Source of the DNA: Desulfurococcales archaeon
GTDB taxonomy: Archaea; Thermoproteota; Thermoprotei_A; Sulfolobales; WAQK01
Assembly (NCBI GenBank): GCA_027016915.1
Contig: JALURJ010000219.1
Span: forward strand, 1 to 10,066
Length of the DNA: 10,066 nt
Direction of reading: 5' to 3'
This document shows, one piece after another, positions 6,632 to 10,066 of the stretch (positions are counted from its first letter, which is position 1; every line of letters starts with the position of its first letter). Below the pieces are notes generated by a model, which saw nothing but the letters and a program-made list of their open reading frames with translations, was not told where the DNA came from and searched no databases. A program made the position numbers and the translations under genes.

Positions 6632-6668
6632 ACGTATATACCTCCATACGTATATACGTACGTTAGCG
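6631..6668 (-). promoter_or_regulatory. Candidate VapB-1 operator: octamer repeats across the RBS and start
   Basis: On the + strand, TACGTA occurs at 6631-6636, 6647-6652 and 6655-6660, all on one 8-base grid. The slot between (6639-6644) reads TACCTC, keeping TAC but altered where the complement is the ribosome-binding site. The first and third slots sit in identical 14-base copies of CCATACGTATATAC (6628-6641, 6644-6657). Each core is a palindrome, as expected for ribbon-helix-helix dimers. The array lies between the TATA box and the vapB-1 start, so binding would block transcription. Confidence 0.65.
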
Positions 6669-6677
6669 TATAATAAA
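6669..6677 (-). promoter_or_regulatory. TATA box of vapBC module 1
   Basis: Read on the minus strand this is TTTATTATA, about 42 bases before the vapB-1 ATG. It predicts a transcript start near 6647, giving a leader of about 16 bases that just includes GGAGGT. The octamer array begins directly downstream. Confidence 0.55.
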
Positions 6678-6789
6678 CCCAGCGACAATCCACCCCTCAT
6701 CCCTACTCCGGTTCATCTGCCTCGTTGACAGGCACCTAGAAAATAGGTGTAGCGAATATCCATTTCTCTCCAGGCGTTTATTCCAAACA

Positions 6790-6801
6790 TTTTATTATAA
6801 A
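6790..6801. promoter_or_regulatory. Near-palindromic TATA-like element
   Basis: TTTATTATAAAT is a good archaeal TATA sequence on either strand. Rightward it would start a transcript near 6822, ahead of the 48-codon frame and the hairpin at 7040. Leftward it would start near 6770 and could be a distal promoter for vapBC-1. The direction is not resolved. Confidence 0.35.
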
Positions 6802-7039
6802 TTCATGTGTGCACCTAGAGAGTTTCAGCCTCGTCCTAGGGGTGGGGGGATGCGGGGCTTCCATCCAGGTTTAACCTGTGCATGATTAGAGGGAGTGAAA
6901 ATCATATCATAAGTAAGGTAAGGATAGATCCGTGGAACTCACTGTTGCAGAAACAGGTGCAACTATGGCTGGCTGTGGAGAAAACTATTACGCTCAATAT
7001 ATGCAAATTAGATGATAGGACGCAGTAACGTTCTCAAGT

Positions 7040-7068
7040 AAGCCGAGTATTATGCAGATACTCGGCTT
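7040..7068 (+). repeat. Strong 11-base inverted repeat (hairpin)
   Basis: AAGCCGAGTAT (7040-7050) and ATACTCGGCTT (7058-7068) are perfectly complementary around the 7-base loop TATGCAG. It begins 12 bases after the stop of the 48-codon frame ending at 7028. The role is unknown: it could be a 3'-end structure of a small transcript or a remnant of a mobile element end. Confidence 0.6.
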
Positions 7069-7193
7069 CGGGCTTCGGGAAGAATTACGAAAAAATAGAG
7101 AAATCACTAGCTTTCTCAAGGGAGCATGAGACCAGAAGATCTAACATCCTAATAAACAGGATAGGCGCTACTTGTAGTCTTTAATGTGAATGA

Positions 7194-7583
7194 CTACTCG
7201 GGGAAATTTTCTACAAGTTCATTGTCCGCAGTATAGAGCCTGGTGTTCAGTGTTTCGGCCAGGGCGACGTAGCTTGCGTCATATATGGTTATGTTATGCT
7301 CTAATGCCAGGGCGATGGTTTTGGCCTTTAATTCTCCCTCGAGTTCATGCGTGTCGAAGCCATACTTGTTTAGGGCAAGGCCTATATTCTTCAATTCCTC
7401 GTGAGAGTAAACCCTACTATATCTAAGTGCATTGAGGACCTCGTACTCCAGGAGCGCTGGGACGACTATCTGGAAGCTCCCTCCAATATAGTCTCTCAGC
7501 TTCAGGACTTTGTCACTATACTCTTCCTCTAAGAACCATTTGGTTATAACGCTGGCATCCACTACTACCTTTTCCTTCTCCAT
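7194..7583 (-). CDS. vapC: VapC-family PIN-domain ribonuclease toxin (module 2)
   Basis: This second PIN toxin has 129 residues and belongs to a different subgroup from the toxin of module 1. Active-site acids are D9 in VVVDASVITKW, E48 in LEYEVLNAL, D102 in TIYDASYVALAE and D120 in LYTADNELV. YDASYVALAE followed by LYTADNEL is the classic VapC C-terminal pattern. The set is complete, so it should be active. Start ATG 7583 has GGTGAT (7595-7590) six bases upstream, inside vapB-2; the two genes overlap by 19 bases. The nearest T-run for ending the transcript is the complement of A6 at 7090-7095. Its RNA target is unknown. Confidence 0.93.
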   Translation of the reverse strand: MEKEKVVVDASVITKWFLEEEYSDKVLKLRDYIGGSFQIVVPALLEYEVLNALRYSRVYSHEELKNIGLALNKYGFDTHELEGELKAKTIALALEHNITIYDASYVALAETLNTRLYTADNELVENFPE

Positions 7584-7792
7584 TCCCTTATCACCCTGGC
7601 CGAGTCCCAGCCTTCCGGAGCCTTTTTGCGGAGCTTCTCGTTGATTAATAGTGCTTCAGCAAGGTTGCGTTGCTCCAGTTCTTCCAGCTTGGCCAGTATG
7701 GCCTGCCTTATGACCTCGCTCCAGTTGATGTAGCTGAATCTTTTCATGCGTTTCTTAAGCTCGGGATCTACCCGCACGATCACGCTGGGCAA
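7565..7792 (-). CDS. vapB: VapB-type ribbon-helix-helix antitoxin (module 2)
   Basis: This 75-residue antitoxin pairs with the overlapping toxin gene of module 2. PSVIVRVDPELKKRMKRF (2-19) is the strand and first helix of a ribbon-helix-helix fold, INWSEVIRQAILAKLEELE (22-40) the second helix. The tail GWDSARVIREWR (61-72) is the toxin-binding segment and resembles the tail of the module 1 antitoxin. The start is TTG 7792, supported by GGTGA (7803-7799) six bases upstream and by the position of the first strand; GTG 7783 is the only close alternative. It is divergent from the RHH-DUF5678 gene. Confidence 0.9.
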   Translation of the reverse strand: MPSVIVRVDPELKKRMKRFSYINWSEVIRQAILAKLEELEQRNLAEALLINEKLRKKAPEGWDSARVIREWRRKR

Positions 7793-7843
7793 AAGTTCTC
7801 ACCATAATATAGATGGCTGTAGGCTGACCCATAATAACTTGTC

Positions 7844-7864
7844 TATATATACAGTAATATACTG
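7844..7864 (-). promoter_or_regulatory. TATA box and dyad upstream of vapBC module 2
   Basis: TATATATA (7844-7851) would start a minus-strand transcript near 7821, giving a leader of about 30 bases with a ribosome-binding site. CAGTA-ATA-TACTG (7852-7864) is a 5-base dyad just upstream of it and may be a binding site for the module 2 antitoxin or a regulator of the divergent gene. Neither is proven. Confidence 0.4.
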
Positions 7865-7881
7865 GTAAGAAATAAAAGCGT

Positions 7882-7915
7882 GTTCAACTAGTTTAACTTG
7901 ATGATCGAGTTGAAC
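7882..7915 (+). promoter_or_regulatory. Candidate operator: GTTNAAC units on a 9-base lattice
   Basis: GTTCAAC (7882-7888), GTTTAAC (7891-7897) and GTTGAAC (7909-7915) start 9 and 18 bases apart. The slot between them (7900-7906) is GATGATC, also an odd palindrome, and contains the ATG at 7901. The outer units extend to a 9-base inverted repeat, TGTTCAACT (7881-7889) with AGTTGAACA (7908-7916). A TATA-like AAATAAAA (7870-7877) lies directly upstream and predicts a start near 7900. The array therefore covers the transcript start and first codons, fitting autorepression by the encoded ribbon-helix-helix protein. Confidence 0.6.
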
Positions 7916-8320
7916 AAACGTCAGGGGAAACGTAGGATTGTAGCCATCAGGGGGTTTGACGAGGAACTGTACAAAATAGCCAAGATGTATGCCTCTCTGG
8001 AAGGCAGAACTGTGGCCTCTATAATCGAAGAGGCGCTCCAGCGCTGGGTGGAGGAGCGGAGCGATATAGAGGAGCTAAGACTTTGGCTTAGACTTGAGGA
8101 GGCATACAGGGAAAACCTGGAAGCCCTGAGAAAGAAGCTGGAGGAGGCTCCCGGCGAGCAGGGTGAAGGCTATGCCTTGGCGTGTAATGGCAAGGTGGTA
8201 GGTGTGTTCAGCAACTATGAGGATGCTGCTAAAGAAGCACAGGTAAAATGTATCGGCTATGCCCTTATAGTTAGGCTACCGCTAGTTGAGGAGGAAGTAG
8301 AACTGGGCCTCCCGTGGTGA
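7901..8320 (+). CDS. Ribbon-helix-helix protein with C-terminal DUF5678-like domain
   Basis: This 139-residue protein has three parts. Residues 10-51 look like a ribbon-helix-helix DNA-binding unit: the strand KRRIVAIRGF, then helices DEELYKIAKMYASLEG and TVASIIEEALQRWVEE. Residues 52-84 form a highly charged helix, possibly a coiled coil. Residues 89-127, from GYALACNGKVVGVFSNYEDA to ALIVRLP, resemble DUF5678, a small domain often found beside retropepsin-like proteases in archaea and cyanobacteria. That match and the neighbourhood are recalled, not searched. ATG 7901 fits a leaderless start from the TATA at 7870; TTG 7898 would add one residue. The protease gene follows after five bases. 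I infer an antitoxin-like autoregulator or adaptor for the protease. Confidence 0.8.
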   Translation: MIELNKRQGKRRIVAIRGFDEELYKIAKMYASLEGRTVASIIEEALQRWVEERSDIEELRLWLRLEEAYRENLEALRKKLEEAPGEQGEGYALACNGKVVGVFSNYEDAAKEAQVKCIGYALIVRLPLVEEEVELGLPW

Positions 8321-8325
8321 GGAGC

Positions 8326-8712
8326 ATGAGTACATACTTCGAGAATAGCGAGCTAAACTATCTGCCTATGGTCGAGGCTTTGCTGAAGAACCCATTGAAT
8401 GGGGCGCAAGTAAGAATACACCTTACCCTGGACACAGGGTTTCAGGGAGGCGTCCTTATACCATTGAAGACCTACGTGAAGCTTGGCCTAAACTTAGCTG
8501 AGGAATTGAAGACCATTGGAAGAACAGCCCTAGGTGGACGAGTGGAGCTGAGGACCTCCAGAGTCGTAGTGGTTGTTGATGGTCGGAGGATACCGTGTCA
8601 CGCCTACACAGCCGTGGGTGTAAGAAGGCCTTTGATGGGAAGGGAGGTGCTTAAAGAGCTGGGGTTGCTCTACAGGCCGCCCCATAAACTAGGGTTTCCG
8701 GCGCTAGGCTAG
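8326..8712 (+). CDS. Retropepsin-like (clan AA, DTGF-type) aspartic protease
   Basis: This 128-residue protein matches the archaeal clan AA protease family typified by AF_0612. The catalytic motif LDTGF is at 35-39 (D36), preceded by the hydrophobic strand VRIHL and followed by GGVLIP and YVKLGL. The second half has RVELRTSRVVVVVDGRRI (flap and strands) and PLMGREVLKELGLLYRPP, the conserved closing helix block. With one DTG per chain it must form a homodimer to be active, like retroviral proteases. No signal peptide or membrane helix is present, so it is cytoplasmic. ATG 8326 is preferred because GGTGA (8316-8320) lies five bases upstream; GTG 8314 and 8317 are in frame but overlap that site. 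The substrate is unknown; the protein encoded just upstream is an obvious candidate. Confidence 0.85.
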   Translation: MSTYFENSELNYLPMVEALLKNPLNGAQVRIHLTLDTGFQGGVLIPLKTYVKLGLNLAEELKTIGRTALGGRVELRTSRVVVVVDGRRIPCHAYTAVGVRRPLMGREVLKELGLLYRPPHKLGFPALG

Positions 8713-8727
8713 GCGGACTCTGAGGTC

Positions 8728-8982
8728 TCAGCTTCGGGTAGATGTTTTCGGAAGGTGGCTTCTTATCGCTCTCTGGAAATTGTATAGAGAAACTGCGGCG
8801 GCGAGGGTGTTTAACGTGAGGAAGACTGGGTCTCCCAAAAGATAGGCGTAGGCGGCGAGGAGTGTGCTTCCCAGCCCGTAGAGGCCACTGAGCTTTGGGC
8901 TGGGGATCGTGTCTAGGCTTATCAGCCAGCCAGCGACGATCAGTGTCATACCTGCAAGGCCGACGCTATAGATTACATCCAT
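8728..8982 (-). CDS. Small three-helix membrane protein, CBU_0592-like
   Basis: This 84-residue protein is almost wholly hydrophobic, with three predicted membrane helices (about 4-23, 32-48, 52-68) and a basic C-terminus (RAIRSHLPKTSTRS) that should lie in the cytoplasm. The pattern GLAGMTLIVAGWLISL, GLYGLGSTLLAAYAYLLGDP, LTLNTLAAAVSLYNF resembles the small CBU_0592 membrane family. A SemiSWEET-type half transporter is another possibility, but the Pro-Gln motif is absent. A TATA-like CAATATAAC (9016-9024, minus strand) gives it its own promoter, with a transcript start near 8994. Its stop is 15 bases from the convergent protease gene. Function is unknown. Confidence 0.75.
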   Translation of the reverse strand: MDVIYSVGLAGMTLIVAGWLISLDTIPSPKLSGLYGLGSTLLAAYAYLLGDPVFLTLNTLAAAVSLYNFQRAIRSHLPKTSTRS

Positions 8983-9021
8983 GTTGGCGCCCCTAGACTT
9001 GGAGATGCCGGAGAGTTATAT

Positions 9022-9040
9022 TGATAGCGCCATGCTATCA
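9022..9040 (-). terminator. Hairpin overlapping the surE stop codon
   Basis: TGATAGC (9022-9028) and GCTATCA (9034-9040) form a perfect 7-base stem with a 5-base loop. The stop codon of surE is the first arm as read on the minus strand. No T-run of note follows. The distal arm overlaps the TATA-like element of the next gene, so it could mark the boundary between two transcription units. Confidence 0.35.
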
Positions 9041-9841
9041 GAGCCTGGTGACTAGGACTTTCTCAGCCTCCCTGGCCATGGCTATGACCTTCTCGTCGAT
9101 CTCCCACATCACTGGCGTTAGGTTGAAGGAGAGCGGTGTTACGGCTATGTCCTTCTCCATTATCACAGTATAGACATCTGTGCCGGGCTCCGGGGTTACA
9201 GGTTCGCCGTAGACCCAGTAGTAGGGCTTGCCCCTGGGGTCGAAGCGCTTCTCTATATACTCGGTGAACCTCATCCTAGCTGGTTTAACAACCCTTACCC
9301 TTGTCTTCCTGGTTATCTCCGAGGGGAAGTTGACGTTCAACACGTCGACGTCCCTCGGCATGCCGTGCTTCAGCACGAAGCTAGCCATGGTTCTTATCAA
9401 GGCTTTGAGGGGCTCGGCGTAGCCGGGATCCTCGAAATCCTCTCCCTCTGAGACGGCGGCCGAGAAGGCTATAGCGGGGATCCCTATGAGGGCTGCCTGC
9501 GCGGCTGCGCCCACGGTACCGGAGGAAAGTATTACCTGGACGCTTGTATTGTCCCCGACATTTACGCCTGACACCACGAGCCCCACCTCCCTGACAAGCT
9601 CGTTAACGGCGATGTGTACCACGTCGCTGGATGTCCCGTTGATCGAGTAGAGTTCGACACCCCAGAGATTCACTCTGTTTATCCTGAGGGGTTTGTGCAG
9701 GGTTATGCCTAGTCCGCTACTACTCTTGGGGGTTTCGGGGGCCACGACTACGGCCTCCCCTAGGTCTCGAACCGCCTGGTAAAGCAGCTTCAGCCCTGGG
9801 CTATGGACGCCGTCGTCGTTGGTGACCAGTATTTTCACCAT
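9038..9841 (-). CDS. surE: SurE: 5'/3'-nucleotidase (survival protein E)
   Basis: SurE proteins are metal-dependent phosphatases that dephosphorylate nucleoside monophosphates and, in some species, short polyphosphate. At 267 residues it is full length. Metal-site residues are visible: N8-D9-D10 in VTNDDGVHSPG, a serine in PKSSSGLG (S40-S42) and N94 in SGVNVGDNT. NGTSSDVVHIAVNEL (68-82) and SSGTVGAAAQAALIG (106-120) are the other conserved blocks. SVQVILSSGTVGA has Ser where Tyr is usual before SGTVGA, a small departure. The start is ATG 9841; GTG 9838 is the next codon and equally possible, with GGTGGGAGG immediately upstream. The TATA at 9895-9908 is shared in a divergent arrangement with the next gene. 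Confidence 0.95.
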   Translation of the reverse strand: MVKILVTNDDGVHSPGLKLLYQAVRDLGEAVVVAPETPKSSSGLGITLHKPLRINRVNLWGVELYSINGTSSDVVHIAVNELVREVGLVVSGVNVGDNTSVQVILSSGTVGAAAQAALIGIPAIAFSAAVSEGEDFEDPGYAEPLKALIRTMASFVLKHGMPRDVDVLNVNFPSEITRKTRVRVVKPARMRFTEYIEKRFDPRGKPYYWVYGEPVTPEPGTDVYTVIMEKDIAVTPLSFNLTPVMWEIDEKVIAMAREAEKVLVTRL

Positions 9842-9894
9842 CCTCCCACCCCACTAACCTGTCGACAGCTTTTCCAACACTCCAGTATCTTGGC

Positions 9895-9908
9895 AAAAAT
9901 ATAGTTTA
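9895..9908. promoter_or_regulatory. Divergent promoter between surE and the right-edge gene
   Basis: AAAAATATAGTTTA is A/T-rich on both strands. Read leftward, ACTATATTTTT predicts a surE transcript starting near 9873, about 32 bases before its ATG. Read rightward, it predicts a start near 9927, about 12 bases before GTG 9939. One TATA site may serve both genes. Confidence 0.45.
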
Positions 9909-9938
9909 CTGGGCACAATTAACTCCAGGGCACTCCAC

Positions 9939-10066
9939 GTGACTACAAGTGTGGAGGAGCTGGCGGCAAGCGCCGTTAAACTGGCCTCCTCTGGACAGGT
10001 GGGTCTTAGGGGAGCTGTTCACAGGGTAGCCAGTGGGGATAGGAGGCTGCGACGACTAGTTCTGGC
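9939..10066 (+). CDS. Partial gene, N-terminus of an unrecognised protein
   Basis: The frame is open from GTG 9939 to the window edge. It gives 42 residues beginning MTTSVEELAASAVKLASSG and continuing with a basic stretch (HRVASGDRRLRRLVL). The predicted fold is helix, Gly turn, helix, compatible with a small N-terminal helical domain. Codon style matches the native genes. The start lies shortly after the expected transcript start from the divergent promoter. Too little is present to name a family. Confidence 0.55.
   Translation, partial: MTTSVEELAASAVKLASSGQVGLRGAVHRVASGDRRLRRLVL

Larger units (their letters stand above)
6679..7193. other. About 500 bases without a convincing gene
   Basis: This stretch separates the two vapBC modules. 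It holds a TATA-like element (6790-6801), a CACCTA/TAGGTG hairpin (6733-6749), GCACCTAGA at 6732-6740 repeated at 6811-6819, an odd palindrome CAGGTT-T-AACCTG (6866-6878), a 48-codon + frame (ATG 6882 to TAA 7028, peptide beginning MIRGSENHIISKV), a strong hairpin (7040-7068), tandem GGCTTCG heptamers (7064-7077) and an A6 run (7090-7095), whose complement could stop minus-strand transcription from vapC-2 or beyond. The base composition is more A/T-rich than the flanking genes. The small frame has no good ribosome-binding site and no recognised family. I see no tRNA, C/D-box RNA or transposon end. Confidence 0.5.

Noticed and set aside
6628..6657. Tandem 14-base repeats as the start of a CRISPR array.
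   Set aside because: The units are too short, spaced by 2 bases, palindromic at the core and placed over a start codon. This fits an operator, not a CRISPR.
6632..6700. N-terminal extension of vapB-1 by 23 codons to a GTG/TTG-type start at 6700.
   Set aside because: The extension would translate the TATA box and operator, while ATG 6631 has GGAGGT at ideal spacing and begins the RHH domain.
6882..7028. 48-codon frame as a definite protein gene.
   Set aside because: No good ribosome-binding site, no recognised family and A/T-rich codons unlike the neighbours. It is kept only as part of the unexplained interval.
7064..7077. Tandem GGCTTCG heptamers as a UUCG-loop RNA element.
   Set aside because: Each TTCG is flanked by at most one or two base pairs, so no stable stem forms apart from the hairpin at 7040-7068.

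Overview
The window looks like chromosomal DNA of a hyperthermophilic crenarchaeon (Thermoproteota). The evidence is GTG/TTG starts, AGG/AGA arginine codons, A/T-rich TATA boxes about 25-30 bases before starts, GGTGA/GGAGG ribosome-binding sites, a PaREP1-family protein and two VapBC modules. An Aeropyrum-like member of the Desulfurococcales is my best guess, by inference from gene style rather than a marker gene.

Layout. (1) 173-1350, + strand: an unrecognised membrane-anchored protein, then a YbaK/ProX-type aminoacyl-tRNA editing protein. (2) 1443-4967, + strand: a compact fixC-fixX-fixA-fixB operon encoding an electron-transfer flavoprotein (EtfBA), its quinone oxidoreductase and its ferredoxin-like partner. 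Genes overlap or lie 15 bases apart. One promoter (TATA at 1411) and a hairpin with a T-run (4968-4997) bracket the operon. The product is expected to be a membrane-associated, probably electron-bifurcating complex linking NADH, quinone and ferredoxin. (3) 5108-8712: an accessory island holding a PaREP1/HEPN protein, a frame-broken minus-strand gene remnant, vapBC module 1 (minus), about 500 bases without a convincing gene, vapBC module 2 (minus), and a + strand pair. The pair encodes a ribbon-helix-helix protein with a DUF5678-like tail and a retropepsin-like (DTGF) aspartic protease. (4) 8728-10066: a small three-helix membrane protein and SurE nucleotidase (both minus), then the start of a divergent + strand gene that runs off the window.

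The best candidate for an undescribed system is the 7882-8712 cassette. It joins a predicted DNA-binding protein to an aspartic protease in the gene order of a toxin-antitoxin module. Its start codon lies in a row of GTTNAAC odd palindromes on an exact 9-base lattice. vapBC module 1 has a comparable array, TACGTA units on an 8-base lattice, across its start codon and ribosome-binding site. Both look like autoregulatory operators for ribbon-helix-helix repressors.

Several starts are given shorter than the longest open frame (fixC, fixB, PaREP1, vapB-1, RHH-DUF5678, protease), based on ribosome-binding sites, TATA spacing and family alignment from memory. All family calls come from reading motifs; no searches were run.
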